From Pradoshia sp. D12 (lineage in GTDB: Bacteria; Bacillota; Bacilli; Bacillales; Pradoshiaceae), in contig NZ_CP044545.1 in assembly GCF_008935075.1 (NCBI RefSeq), positions 1,205,501-1,269,500 of the forward strand: a DNA stretch of 64,000 nucleotides. Reading direction: 5' to 3'. Positions within the stretch are counted from its first letter, which is position 1; every line of letters begins with the position of its first letter. This document shows, piece by piece, positions 45,901 to 54,740 of the stretch. The translations under genes and the position numbers were made by a program. The notes under the pieces are model-generated. The model was not told where the DNA came from and searched no databases. It saw only the letters and a program-made list of their open reading frames with translations.

Positions 45901-46424
45901 ATGCACTCGCTTATGCACTATATCCAAAAGTCTTCCTTGATTATGTGAACTCGAATAGTGAGTATGGCAATATAACAGAGTTAGATACACCAACGTTCCA
46001 CTATGGACTTTCCATTGGAGAGGAAATAGAAGTGGAAATCGAAAAGGGAAAAACCTTAATTATTAAACTAATTTCAATTAGTGAGCCACGTATAGATGGC
46101 ACAAGAATGGTTTATTTTGAACTCAATGGACAGGCTCGAGAAGTGGTAGTTAAGGACGAAAGTGTTAAAACTCTTATTCAGTCGAAACCAAAGCAGGACG
46201 TTTCCAATCCAAACCATATTGGTGCAACAATGCCTGGAACCGTGATGAAGGTATTAGTGTCTCATGGACAAAAAGTCAAAAAAGGAGACCATTTAATCAT
46301 AACGGAGGCAATGAAAATGGAAACAACAGTTCAGGCACCATTTGACGGAGTCATCAAAGAGATTTATGTTAATGATGGAGAAGCCATACAGACGGGCGAT
46401 TTGTTGATTGTGCTTGATAAATAA
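42987..46424 (+). CDS. pycA: Pyruvate carboxylase
   Basis: 1145 residues from the ATG at 42987 (TGAGGTG at ideal spacing; a GTG three codons upstream overlaps it). Domains in order: biotin carboxylase (1 to about 450; ATP loop KASLGGGGRGMR, then EVNPRVQVEHT), carboxyltransferase (about 525-800; DTTFRDAHQSLLATRVRTKD, then MWGGATFDVAYRFL, and zinc ligands LHTHDTSG), and a biotin carrier domain with EAMKMET (biotinyl lysine near 1110). Converts pyruvate to oxaloacetate. In B. subtilis its activity is stimulated by DarB, encoded at 11812. Confidence 0.98.
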   Translation: MRKIKKVLAANRGEIAIRIFRACNELDIKTVAIYSKEDYKSYHRYKADEAYLVGAGKKPIDAYLDIEGIIEIAKMSDVDAIHPGYGLLSENIEFAKRCEEEGLIFIGPKTNHLDMFGDKVKAKEQAKMAGIPIIPGSEGPVSGLEEVTKFGEINGYPIIIKASLGGGGRGMRIVRNPEEVEEAYNRAKSEAKAAFGNDEVYVEKFIENPKHIEVQILGDQSGNIVHLYERDCSVQRRHQKVVEVAPCVSLTDSLRERICDAAVQLMKNVEYVNAGTVEFLVSGDEFFFIEVNPRVQVEHTITEMITGIDIVQSQIKIAEGHSLHGTSLNIPKQDNIHINGYAIQARVTTEDPLNNFMPDTGRIAAYRSSGGFGVRLDAGNAFHGSVITPYYDSLLVKVSTHATRFDQAAIKMLRNLREFRVRGIKTNIPFLENVVKHKKFIAGEYDTSFIDTTPELFVFSNRQDRGTKMLNYIANVTVNGFPGIGVKEKPVFEKPKVPQTHDYLASQTGTKQLLDKLGPEGLAQWVKEQKNVLITDTTFRDAHQSLLATRVRTKDLQEIAAPTSKLMPNLFSLEMWGGATFDVAYRFLKEDPWERLLLLRQEIPNVLFQMLLRSSNAVGYKNYPDNVIREFVEKSAYAGIDVFRIFDSLNWVKGMEKTIDYVRQSGKIAEAAICYTGDILDLSRQKYDVQYYRNLAKELEAQGAHLLAIKDMAGLLKPEAAYRLISELKDAVDIPIQLHTHDTSGNGIYQYARAIDAGVDIVDTALGSMAGLTSQPSLNSLYYALEGHERQPQFDIKPVEKLSEYWEGVRSYYADFESGMKSPHTEIYVHEMPGGQYSNLQQQAKAVGLGERWDEVKEMYHRVSMMFGDIIKVTPSSKVVGDMALFMVQNDLTESSVLEKGHLIDFPDSVIELFSGYLGQPYGGFPEELQKVILKNRSPITVRPGELLEDVDFVKIKEELFEKIKRPVTMFDALAYALYPKVFLDYVNSNSEYGNITELDTPTFHYGLSIGEEIEVEIEKGKTLIIKLISISEPRIDGTRMVYFELNGQAREVVVKDESVKTLIQSKPKQDVSNPNHIGATMPGTVMKVLVSHGQKVKKGDHLIITEAMKMETTVQAPFDGVIKEIYVNDGEAIQTGDLLIVLDK

Positions 46425-46438
46425 AACTAAAACACAAT

Positions 46439-46476
46439 AAAAAGGAGCGTGGGTTTTTAACTCACGTTCCTTTTTA
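46439..46476. terminator. Bidirectional terminator between pycA and ctaA
   Basis: GGAGCGTGGGTT / AACTCACGTTCC stem (two G-T pairs) flanked by A- and T-runs. Confidence 0.9.
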
Positions 46477-46539
46477 TGTATTGGATTATTTCCCTAGTTT
46501 GTATAATGTGATGCAAAAGGATGATTTTATACATTCTAA

Positions 46540-47484
46540 TCAGCTTGTTTTCCTAACAGACGGATTCGAGGCTTCTGCAGCTTTGCTTTTCCGTGATCTC
46601 GTTACAAGAAGGATAAAATAGGAAAAAACTCCAAATAAACAAGAAATCAATATGGCGTGTAAGAGGGCTACATACAAGTTTAAACGGGTATAAATGATAA
46701 AAGCACCTGCTATAACCTGTAAACTGACAAGAATAAGGGAGAGCGTCCATCCCCAGTATAAAACTTTTATATGGCGATAATTGCGCCAAGTATAGACGAA
46801 AATATATAAAATCCAGATAAAGATGAGGCCTGCAGCAGCGCGATGCCCCATTTGAATAAACTGATACATATTATGAGGGACTATAGTACCATCATTAAAA
46901 CAAAGGGGCCACTCAGGACAGACGAGACTTGCTTCTGCGTGACGTACCAGCGCACCGGTATAGATAACAATATAGGAATAAATAAATAGAGCGATAATGT
47001 GAATGGACATTTTCCTCGGGATTATCAGCTTTTCCGCATCGAACTTTTTATCAACTTCAAAAATCAGTAGAGTTAAAAGTAGAACGGCGGCAAAAGAGAT
47101 GAGTGATATCCCAAAATGCAAAGCCAGCACGAAATCAGAATGACTCCAAACGACGGCGGCAGCTCCCAGCAATGCTTGAATGATTAGAAATGCAATAGAT
47201 AGGAGAGCAAGAAATTTGGTTTCTCTAATATGTCCAATGGCTTTCCATGACCAAATCGCTAATCCAACTACCATGAAGGATCCAAGGCCGGTAAAAAGAC
47301 GGTGTGCGAATTCAATTAGTAGTGCGGGCGTGATATCCGTGGGAATCAATTCTCCGTTGCAAAGCGGCCAGGAGCGTCCACATCCTAAACCAGAATCTGT
47401 TTTTGTGACGAGCGCACCGCCGATTAAGATTACAAGCATGACAAAGGATGTCATAACGGCAAACCATTTCAAAGATTTTTGCAT
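46540..47484 (-). CDS. ctaA: Haem A synthase CtaA
   Basis: 314 residues, eight membrane segments in two homologous halves. Extracytoplasmic cysteine pair C35 ([10 protein letters not shown]) and C42 (PLCNGE), with a second pair in [11 protein letters not shown]; haem-ligand histidines in [24 protein letters not shown] and LLHAILIS. Oxidises the C8 methyl of haem O to give haem A for cytochrome oxidase. Divergent from ctaB over a 510-bp spacer, the conserved Bacillus arrangement. Confidence 0.97.
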   Translation of the reverse strand: MQKSLKWFAVMTSFVMLVILIGGALVTKTDSGLGCGRSWPLCNGELIPTDITPALLIEFAHRLFTGLGSFMVVGLAIWSWKAIGHIRETKFLALLSIAFLIIQALLGAAAVVWSHSDFVLALHFGISLISFAAVLLLTLLIFEVDKKFDAEKLIIPRKMSIHIIALFIYSYIVIYTGALVRHAEASLVCPEWPLCFNDGTIVPHNMYQFIQMGHRAAAGLIFIWILYIFVYTWRNYRHIKVLYWGWTLSLILVSLQVIAGAFIIYTRLNLYVALLHAILISCLFGVFSYFILLVTRSRKSKAAEASNPSVRKTS

Positions 47485-47994
47485 GTAAATCTAACACCTG
47501 CTTTGTTTTTATAAAATAGTAAGCTTAAACATTTGTTTCCTAATAACTGGAACCGTATAATGAGGTAAATATTACAAAGTTTGATAATCATTACTAACAT
47601 ATCATAAATAATTTTTACAATAATTACAAAGAAAAGTTTCTAAATAGTCAAAGAAATTATTTATTTAGTGATAATTGAAAATTCATGTAATTGTTTATAG
47701 TTGAAACTTAAAGAAGAGTTTGTTAGAAATAGAGAGGGGATTTAATTGGTTAAATAAGGTTTTCATACTTTCAATGTTACAAAAATATATTTACAGGATA
47801 AAATTACCACTATATAATGATTAGGTCACACTTATGACAAAAAATGGACAAATTATTTTCACAATAGAAGTGTAATCTGTGTTTAAATATATATTAGGCA
47901 AATTTTTCTATATAAATATCACTGTTATAATTTGTGAATATATCGCTTGAAACTAAAAGTTTGGAAATCTACTATTCAGATAGGAGGTAACAGC
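47485..47994. other. Divergent ctaA-ctaB control region, 510 bp
   Basis: Very AT-rich. TGT-TATAAT at 47923-47931 is a good extended -10 for ctaB. TTTGTGAAT at 47931-47939 equals the core ResD-binding consensus I remember, and this intergenic region is ResD-controlled in B. subtilis, but a 9-mer is easily found by chance in such sequence and it lies downstream of the -10. No ORF with a good start is present. Confidence 0.5.
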
Positions 47995-48957
47995 ATGAAA
48001 CCTAAACCGGCATCGCAGACCTCGTATGAAAACCAGAAGGGACTAGACGTGGAGAAGGATATGAACAGTACAGCATTTAAGGACTTTTTGGTATTAGTAA
48101 AGGTAGGCATCGTCAATTCAAATTTAATCACTGTTTTTGCAGGTATTTGGCTCGGTCTTTATTTTACTGACCAGAGTTTCCTAGGGAATCTTGATCTCGT
48201 TCTATATGGTGTTATAGGGTCAGCACTGATCATAGCTGGCGCTGGCAGCTTAAACAATTACATAGACCGGGATATCGACGTGTTTATGTCTCGTACAAAG
48301 AAGCGTCCGACAGTTACTGGGAAGGTGAACCCTATAAAAGTGTTGTATATGGGCCTGGCACTGGTGGTAACTGGATTATTGATTCTATTAATGGCTACTC
48401 CAATGGCAGCTTTTATGGGGTTACTTGGGGTATTGGCCTATGTATTGCTGTATACAATGTGGTCAAAAAGACGGTTTGTCTCAAATACTGTTATCGGCAG
48501 TTTTTCTGGTGCTATACCGCCACTAATTGGGTGGGCCGCCGTTGACCCAGGATTACATCCGATTGCCTGGGGATTATTTCTATTAATGTTTGTGTGGCAG
48601 CCTCCACATTTCTACGCATTGGCTATGAAGCGGACGGAGGAATACAGAGCGGCTGGAATTCCTATGCTGCCTGTAGTAAAAGGATTTAAAGAAACTAAGA
48701 TTCATATGCTTATATGGGTAGCTTTATTGTTTCCAATTCCATTTATACTGAAACCAATCGGGGTTTCTTTTGTAGTTTTGGCAACAATTTTAAATATAGG
48801 TTGGCTTATATTAACTTTAAAGGGATTCTCATTAAAAAAGGAGTTTTCCAAAGAAGAAGATTTAAAGTGGGCCAATAAGATGTTCATTTATTCATTAAAC
48901 TATATGACTATTTCTTTTGTGGCAATGGTCATTGTTTCTTTAATTAATCGTTTTTAA
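47995..48957 (+). CDS. ctaB: Protohaem IX farnesyltransferase CtaB
   Basis: The frame opens at a TTG at 47947, but TAGGAGGT at 47981-47988 fits the ATG at 47995, giving 320 residues. UbiA-family prenyltransferase with about nine membrane segments; the diphosphate-binding NNYIDRDIDVFMSRTKKRP and the second loop KRTEEYRAAGIPMLP are present. Converts haem B to haem O, which CtaA then oxidises. First gene of the cta operon; ctaC follows after 90 bp. Confidence 0.96.
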   Translation: MKPKPASQTSYENQKGLDVEKDMNSTAFKDFLVLVKVGIVNSNLITVFAGIWLGLYFTDQSFLGNLDLVLYGVIGSALIIAGAGSLNNYIDRDIDVFMSRTKKRPTVTGKVNPIKVLYMGLALVVTGLLILLMATPMAAFMGLLGVLAYVLLYTMWSKRRFVSNTVIGSFSGAIPPLIGWAAVDPGLHPIAWGLFLLMFVWQPPHFYALAMKRTEEYRAAGIPMLPVVKGFKETKIHMLIWVALLFPIPFILKPIGVSFVVLATILNIGWLILTLKGFSLKKEFSKEEDLKWANKMFIYSLNYMTISFVAMVIVSLINRF

Positions 48958-49047
48958 CATTGGGGGTTCTTTCTTAAAGAAATTCAATATATAAGATGTT
49001 CCTTTGGAAAGAAGAAATTTTTTACGAAAGAGGGGTAATTATTTGCT

Positions 49048-50115
49048 ATGAAAAAATGGCGCATTGCATCCTTAATTGCTGTTTTGATGCTAATACTTTC
49101 GGGTTGTGGAAAGCCGTATCTATCAGCATTGGATCCAGCAGGTGAGGTAGCGAAGAAACAGTATGATTTAATGATACTCAGTACTGCCATTATGGTATTG
49201 GTAATCATTGTTGTTGTTATTCTTTTTGTACTTGCAATTTTAAAATTTCGTCGTAAAAAGGGAGATAATACAATCCCTAAGCAAATTGAGGGTAACCACA
49301 AATTAGAAATACTTTGGACGGTTATCCCGATTGTTTTATTAATCATCCTTGCAGTTCCAACGATTTATTATACATTTGATTTTGCAGATGTATCTGCCAA
49401 GGATGAAAAGGATAAGGATGGGAATCCTACAGCCTTAACTGTAAATGTAAGGGCTAATTATTACTGGTGGGAGTTTGAATATCCTGGCGAAGGTATCATG
49501 ACAGGGCAAGAACTTGTTGTTCCAACTGATGAAAAGGTTTACTTTAATTTAACAGCGTCAGATGTAAAGCATTCCTTCTGGATTCCTTCAGCTGGGGGTA
49601 AGCTTGATACGAACACAGAGGGAGAAAATAGCTTCTGGCTTGAGTTTGATGATGGAAAAAGTGAAGAAGCCGGCAGGATTTTTTATGGAAAATGTGCTGA
49701 ATTATGTGGGGCTTCCCATGCATTAATGGATTTCAAAGTGAAAGCTTTGCCAAGGGATGAATTTGACCAATGGGTAGCCAGCATGAAAGAAACAAAGCAC
49801 ACGGAAGTAAAACTTACTGATGCAACAGCAAGTGAAGGCCAGGAAATTTTCAATAAAAGCTGTATCGGATGTCATGCGATCGATTCCAATGATCAGCGAC
49901 CGGAGCAGGCTCGATTAGCACCTAATCTATCAAATTTTGCTGATCGTGAAGTAGTAGCGGGTTATTTGGAAAATAATGAAGAAAATGTGAAGAAGTGGCT
50001 TAAGGATCCAGAGTCAGTTAAAGAAGGAAACAAAATGACTGACACTTACGGAGAGCTTTCTGATTCACAAATCGATGCGCTTACTAAGTACCTGGAAACC
50101 TTATCGCAAAAATAA
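49048..50115 (+). CDS. ctaC: Cytochrome c oxidase (caa3) subunit II with fused cytochrome c
   Basis: 355 residues. Lipoprotein-type N-terminus with lipobox LSGC (C20), two membrane segments, a cupredoxin domain with the CuA ligands H175, C216, E218, C220, H224 and M227 (CAELCGASHALM), and a C-terminal cytochrome c domain with SCIGCH (C272, C275, H276) and a distal methionine in NKMTDTYG. The fused cytochrome c defines a caa3 rather than aa3 oxidase. Faces the outer side of the membrane. Confidence 0.97.
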   Translation: MKKWRIASLIAVLMLILSGCGKPYLSALDPAGEVAKKQYDLMILSTAIMVLVIIVVVILFVLAILKFRRKKGDNTIPKQIEGNHKLEILWTVIPIVLLIILAVPTIYYTFDFADVSAKDEKDKDGNPTALTVNVRANYYWWEFEYPGEGIMTGQELVVPTDEKVYFNLTASDVKHSFWIPSAGGKLDTNTEGENSFWLEFDDGKSEEAGRIFYGKCAELCGASHALMDFKVKALPRDEFDQWVASMKETKHTEVKLTDATASEGQEIFNKSCIGCHAIDSNDQRPEQARLAPNLSNFADREVVAGYLENNEENVKKWLKDPESVKEGNKMTDTYGELSDSQIDALTKYLETLSQK

Positions 50116-50148
50116 GAGTTTGCTAGTTTTCAAAGGGGAGGTTAAAAC

Positions 50149-52029
50149 GTGAGTACTATTGCTCAAAAAAAGGGGTTTCTTAGTGTCATTTGGGATTATT
50201 TAACGACTGTTGACCATAAGAAAATTGCCAAGCTCTATATCTTTGCAGGTGGATTTTTCTTCTTGCTGGGTGGGCTTGAGGCAATGTTTATAAGAATTCA
50301 GCTTGTAAAGCCAGAAAATGATTTTATCAGTGGTGGAATGTTTAACCAAATTATTACCATGCATGGAACAACCATGATTTTCCTTGCCGCCATGCCTTTA
50401 TTGCTTGGATTTATGAATGCGATTATGCCGCTGCAAATCGGGGCTAGAGACGTAGCATTTCCATTTTTAAATTCATTAGGTTTTTGGTTGTTTTTCTTTG
50501 GAGGAGTCTTTTTAAACTTATCCTGGTTTATGGGCGGAGCGCCTGATGCCGGATGGACATCTTATGCAACTCTATCATTGGCTTCTGAAGGTCACGGTAT
50601 AGATTTTTACATACTTGGACTTCAGATATCAGGTATGGGCTCGTTAATAGGGGGAATTAACTTCCTGGCCACAATTATTAATATGAGAGCACCTGGAATG
50701 ACGTTTATGCGTATGCCGCTTTTCACGTGGACAACATTTGTGGCATCTGCCTTAATTCTATTTGCTTTCCCGCCGCTTACAGTTGGTTTGACACTAATGA
50801 TGTTTGACCGTATGTTTGGTTCCAGTTTCTTTGTAACGGCTTTGGGTGGAAATACAATTATTTGGGAACATTTATTCTGGATCTTTGGACATCCGGAAGT
50901 ATATATTTTGGTTCTTCCGGCATTCGGAATATTCTCTGAAATTATTCCAACATTCTCGAGAAAGAGATTATTTGGATACTCATCTATGGTCTTTGCAACC
51001 ATTTTAATCGGTTTCCTAGGATTCATGGTATGGGCTCACCATATGTTTACGGTTGGTCTTGGGCCAGTCGCAAATGCGATATTCGCAGTAGCAACAATGG
51101 CGATAGCTGTTCCGACTGGTATAAAGATCTTCAACTGGATTTTCACGATGTGGGGTGGTCAGATTACGTTTACGACCCCTATGTTATACGCCGTTGCATT
51201 TATTCCATCTTTTGTAATGGGTGGAGTAACGGGAATTATGAATGCTGCAGCTCCGGCTGACTATCAGTATCATGATAGCTATTTCGTTGTTGCCCATTTC
51301 CACTATGTTATCGTCGGTGGAGTAGTTCTGGCCTTGTTGGCAGGTACACATTTTTACTGGCCAAAAATATTCGGTACAGTATTGAATGAATTCATGGGTA
51401 AAATCACATTCTGGTTATTCCTAATCGGATTCCATTTAACATTCTTTGTTCAACATTTCCTTGGATTAATGGGAATGCCTAGACGTGTTTTCACTTATTT
51501 GGACGGACAGGGATGGGATAATGGCAACTTAATATCTACTGTCGGTGCATTCATGATGGCTGTAGCAGTCATTATATTATTGGTTAATATCGTAGTTACT
51601 TCAGTTAAAAATGTTAAAGTCGGTAATGACCCATGGCAAGATGGACGTACACTTGAGTGGGCAATTTCTTCACCGGCTCCTGAATACAACTTTGAAAGAT
51701 TACCATTAGTAAGAGGATATGATGCATGGTGGCTTGAAAAAATGGAAGGTAGAAATGCGATGACACCGGCTGAACCTCTTGGTGATATCCATATGCCTAA
51801 CAATTCAATTCTTCCTGTTATTATTTCTTTTGGGTTGTTTGTTGCTGCATTTGGAGCACTTTATAATGCAACGGATAAAGAATGGACAGTCCCGGTAATG
51901 GTGATTGGTTTGTTGATTACCTTTATAGCTATGCTCATCCGTTCCGTTAAAGATGATCATGGGTATCATATCCATAAAGAAGATTTGGTATCTTCTAATG
52001 CTAAAAGTGATAAGGGGGTTGAGGTGTAA
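50149..52029 (+). CDS. ctaD: Cytochrome c oxidase (caa3) subunit I
   Basis: 626 residues, GTG start after AGGGGAGG. Haem-copper oxidase core: low-spin haem ligand in ITMHGTTMIF, CuB/tyrosine region FWIFGHPEVYILVLPAFG, the HH pair in WAHHMFTVG, and HDSYFVVAHFHYVIVGG with the haem a3 and low-spin ligands. The stop codon TAA shares its last A with the ctaE start, implying translational coupling. Confidence 0.98.
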   Translation: MSTIAQKKGFLSVIWDYLTTVDHKKIAKLYIFAGGFFFLLGGLEAMFIRIQLVKPENDFISGGMFNQIITMHGTTMIFLAAMPLLLGFMNAIMPLQIGARDVAFPFLNSLGFWLFFFGGVFLNLSWFMGGAPDAGWTSYATLSLASEGHGIDFYILGLQISGMGSLIGGINFLATIINMRAPGMTFMRMPLFTWTTFVASALILFAFPPLTVGLTLMMFDRMFGSSFFVTALGGNTIIWEHLFWIFGHPEVYILVLPAFGIFSEIIPTFSRKRLFGYSSMVFATILIGFLGFMVWAHHMFTVGLGPVANAIFAVATMAIAVPTGIKIFNWIFTMWGGQITFTTPMLYAVAFIPSFVMGGVTGIMNAAAPADYQYHDSYFVVAHFHYVIVGGVVLALLAGTHFYWPKIFGTVLNEFMGKITFWLFLIGFHLTFFVQHFLGLMGMPRRVFTYLDGQGWDNGNLISTVGAFMMAVAVIILLVNIVVTSVKNVKVGNDPWQDGRTLEWAISSPAPEYNFERLPLVRGYDAWWLEKMEGRNAMTPAEPLGDIHMPNNSILPVIISFGLFVAAFGALYNATDKEWTVPVMVIGLLITFIAMLIRSVKDDHGYHIHKEDLVSSNAKSDKGVEV

Positions 52030-52661
52030 TGAATGCAGGGCAAAAATTCACACCAGAAACATGGCCATCTCACCCTGAGAAACATACAGATGACGGAAAG
52101 CATAAATTTTTAGGTTTTTGGCTTTTCCTCGCTGCAGAGACAGTGCTTTTTGCTTCATTATTTGCAACATACTTAGCTCTGAAAGATAGTGTACCGCCTA
52201 ATAAGGAAATGACTCTAGCCAAAGATTTATTTGATATGCCGCTGGCGTTTATTGCTACTATGCTGCTGTTAACCAGCTCATTAACAAGTGTTTATGCGAT
52301 GTATCATATGAGAAACTACGATTTTAAACAAATGCAGTTTTGGCTGTTAATCACTGTTTTATTAGGGGCTGCTTTCCTGGGCTTAGAAATCTATGAATTT
52401 AATCATTATGTGCATGAATATCATCACACATTTACAGGTTCTGCATTTGGATCCGCCTTCTACACATTAGTCGGCTTCCATGGTGCCCATGTAACCTTTG
52501 GACTATTGTGGATTATTACGTTAATGCTCCGTAATTCGAAACGTGGCTTAAATCTGTATAATGCTCCGAAATTTTATGTTGCGAGCCTATACTGGCATTT
52601 TATCGACGTTGTATGGGTATTCATTTTTACAGTCGTTTACTTAATGGGAATGGTGGGGTGA
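52029..52661 (+). CDS. ctaE: Cytochrome c oxidase (caa3) subunit III
   Basis: 210 residues, five membrane segments after a hydrophilic N-terminus. FWLFLAAETVLFASLFATYL and YTLVGFHGAHVTFGLLW are characteristic of the five-helix form of subunit III in Bacillus. Overlaps ctaD by one base; ctaF follows after 6 nt. Confidence 0.96.
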   Translation: MNAGQKFTPETWPSHPEKHTDDGKHKFLGFWLFLAAETVLFASLFATYLALKDSVPPNKEMTLAKDLFDMPLAFIATMLLLTSSLTSVYAMYHMRNYDFKQMQFWLLITVLLGAAFLGLEIYEFNHYVHEYHHTFTGSAFGSAFYTLVGFHGAHVTFGLLWIITLMLRNSKRGLNLYNAPKFYVASLYWHFIDVVWVFIFTVVYLMGMVG

Positions 52662-52667
52662 TGATAA

Positions 52668-53000
52668 ATGGAAAATCAACCTAAAACACATCTTAGTAAA
52701 GAAGCTCTTAAATATAGACGTAAGAAAAATGCGGAAGATATGAAGATGCAGGTTATTACATTTATTATGATGATCTTTCTAACCTTAATTGCGTTCTTTG
52801 CAGTAGGTTATGATGGATTTTCCAAGTGGTTCGTTTTACCATTCATCTTGTTGCTTGCGGTAATCCAAGTCATTTTTCAGCTCTATTATTTCATGCATAT
52901 GAATAAAGAAGGTCATGGAACGATGGCAGGATTTATGTATACCGGGTTACTGATCGGTGTGACTACTATCCTTGCATTTGTATTAATTGTGTGGATTTAA
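52668..53000 (+). CDS. ctaF: Cytochrome c oxidase (caa3) subunit IV
   Basis: 110 residues: a charged N-terminus (KEALKYRRKKNAEDMKMQ) then three membrane segments with FQLYYFMHMNKEG, typical of bacterial subunit IV/COX4. Small accessory subunit of the caa3 complex. Ended by a strong terminator, so ctaG has less transcription or its own promoter. Confidence 0.94.
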   Translation: MENQPKTHLSKEALKYRRKKNAEDMKMQVITFIMMIFLTLIAFFAVGYDGFSKWFVLPFILLLAVIQVIFQLYYFMHMNKEGHGTMAGFMYTGLLIGVTTILAFVLIVWI

Positions 53001-53005
53001 GATGG

Positions 53006-53037
53006 AATCGGCTTAACTTGTTAAGCCGATTTTTTTT
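53006..53037 (+). terminator. Terminator of ctaBCDEF
   Basis: AATCGGCTTAAC / GTTAAGCCGATT 12-bp stem with a 2-nt centre and eight T. Confidence 0.93.
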
Positions 53038-53122
53038 AGAAACTAAAACTATATGATTTCTGGGTTATTTGATATTTTCTTGTGAATTTCTGGGCAGGAA
53101 AACTAATTATGAGGTGAGATAA

Positions 53123-54004
53123 ATGGAATTAGATATATTTGGATTTAGGGCCCTATGGAGTCCTTACCTGTTCCTCGTGACACTATTGATCATAGCCTTC
53201 TATTTTTATATCACCTATTTTAAAGCAGGTGACCAATTTAAAAAGAAAGAAGCTGTATACTTCTCGATAGCTATGATTCTTTTATACATGATAAAGGGGT
53301 CGCCAATAGATTTATTGGGACATCTTTCTTTTACGGTTCATATGGTTCAAATGGCTTTTTTATTTTTAGTTATTCCACCATTTTTTCTATTGGGATTGCC
53401 GGATTGGTTACTAAAAAAGTTCGTATTTAAAAAATGGTTTTTAATGATTACACAACCATTAATAACATTGATTTTCTTTAATGGACTGTTTTCTTTTTAC
53501 CATGTTCCGTCAATTTTTGATATCGTCAAAGTCAATATGTTGCTTCATGGGCTTTTCACAGTGGTATTGTTTATTTCCTCGCTGTTCATGTGGTGGCATC
53601 TAGTTAATAAAATCGAAGAAAGCCAGCGATTATCAGGATTAAAGAAAATTGGCTATATCTTTGCCAATGGTATATTAATTACACCGGCCTGTGCGCTTAT
53701 CATCTTTTCTAAAGATCCCATGTATGCAACCTATGCAGATCCAGCTGTATGGATGGAGGCGATGAAATTGTGTGTTCCTGCCGGTACCTTATCCACTTTG
53801 GACTTAAGCAGTCCTCAAATGTTTATAAATATGCCGGCTGTTGAAGATCAGCAAACAGGCGGTGTAATTATGAAAATAATTCAAGAAATAGTATATGGAA
53901 TTATCCTGGCTACAACTTTCTTCACTTGGTTTAAAGAAGATACCAAACATGCGGATGCAGAAACAAAACGTTTTATGGAGGCAAATCCGCATTTAGGGAA
54001 CTAA
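53123..54004 (+). CDS. ctaG: Cytochrome c oxidase assembly factor CtaG
   Basis: 293 residues, about seven membrane segments, matching the caa3_CtaG family: LWSPYLFLVTLLIIAFYFYI, GSPIDLLGHLSFTVHMVQMA and PLITLIFFNGLFSFYHVPSI. In B. subtilis CtaG is required for an active caa3 oxidase, probably in copper delivery. GAGGTGAG ribosome site. Separated from ctaF by a terminator. Confidence 0.95.
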   Translation: MELDIFGFRALWSPYLFLVTLLIIAFYFYITYFKAGDQFKKKEAVYFSIAMILLYMIKGSPIDLLGHLSFTVHMVQMAFLFLVIPPFFLLGLPDWLLKKFVFKKWFLMITQPLITLIFFNGLFSFYHVPSIFDIVKVNMLLHGLFTVVLFISSLFMWWHLVNKIEESQRLSGLKKIGYIFANGILITPACALIIFSKDPMYATYADPAVWMEAMKLCVPAGTLSTLDLSSPQMFINMPAVEDQQTGGVIMKIIQEIVYGIILATTFFTWFKEDTKHADAETKRFMEANPHLGN

Positions 54005-54032
54005 TTAATAATAGTGAAACTTTAGTGAATAC

Positions 54033-54070
54033 TGTAAAATAATTTGAGTTTTCAAATTTAGTATTTTACA
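54033..54070. repeat. Imperfect inverted repeat between ctaG and ctaM
   Basis: TGTAAAATA-ATTTGA / TCAAAT-(TTAG)-TATTTTACA, 15 paired positions with a 4-nt bulge and a GTTT loop. No T-run follows. It could be a weak terminator, an RNA element, or a protein-binding site in front of the next gene. Confidence 0.6.
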
Positions 54071-54112
54071 ATTATAGAGTTAACAGAATAAGTAAAGTGA
54101 GGTTCCACCATT

Positions 54113-54580
54113 ATGAGCAGTTCATTACCAGTCCTGCCTACGATCAGCACGGCTTGTATCGTAATCAGCGCAATCCTTGTAGGCTTTGGAGTATGGCAAG
54201 TAAAAAAAGGGAATATAAAGGTCCACGAAAAATTAATGTTTTGGGCAGCTGTTTTTGCAGTTGTGTTCTTCATTATTTATGCAAGCAGAACGTTATTTAT
54301 AGGGAACACGGCATTTGGAGGACCTGAATCAATAAAAATTTACTATACAATCTTTTTAATCTCACATATTACATTGGCTACAATAGGAGCCGTAATGGGG
54401 ATTATCAGTCTGTATTATGGTTTTAAAGGGAAGATTGAGAAACATCGAAAAATCGCTCCGCCTACAAGCGTCATTTGGATGGTGAACGCGGTTGCTGGTG
54501 TCACTGTATATTTATTGCTTTATGTAATATACGAAGGTGGTAAAACAACAAGTGTATTTAAAGCGATTATTGGTTCATAA
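54113..54580 (+). CDS. ctaM: DUF420 membrane protein, CtaM-like oxidase assembly factor
   Basis: 155 residues with four membrane segments. KKGNIKVHEKLMFWAAVFAV with the conserved His, YYTIFLISHITLATIGAVMG and KIEKHRKIAPPTSVIWMVNA are the DUF420 pattern. The S. aureus homologue CtaM is needed for aa3-type oxidase activity; B. subtilis has the related YozB. Placement after ctaG supports the same role here. GTGAGG ribosome site. Confidence 0.88.
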   Translation: MSSSLPVLPTISTACIVISAILVGFGVWQVKKGNIKVHEKLMFWAAVFAVVFFIIYASRTLFIGNTAFGGPESIKIYYTIFLISHITLATIGAVMGIISLYYGFKGKIEKHRKIAPPTSVIWMVNAVAGVTVYLLLYVIYEGGKTTSVFKAIIGS

Positions 54581-54606
54581 AAAATAAAAGTTGCATAGGT
54601 AAAACG

Positions 54607-54639
54607 GGTCGTCTCATAGAATTAGAGATGACCTTTTTT
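54607..54639 (+). terminator. Terminator of ctaM
   Basis: GGTCGTCTC / GAGATGACC stem (one G-T pair) followed by six T. Confidence 0.9.
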
Positions 54640-54740
54640 CGTTTCTTTCTTTTACATGGCGGCTTAGGAATGGATTTTGTCAGGACTGGCTGATGTTTAT
54701 CATAGGCTTTATTTAGAGGCAATTAATCGGAGGTGCGGTA

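Noticed and set aside
47931-47939. TTTGTGAAT as a ResD box for ctaB
   Set aside because: Exact match to the remembered consensus, but it lies downstream of the -10 element and a 9-mer is expected by chance in such AT-rich sequence; mentioned only in the region note.
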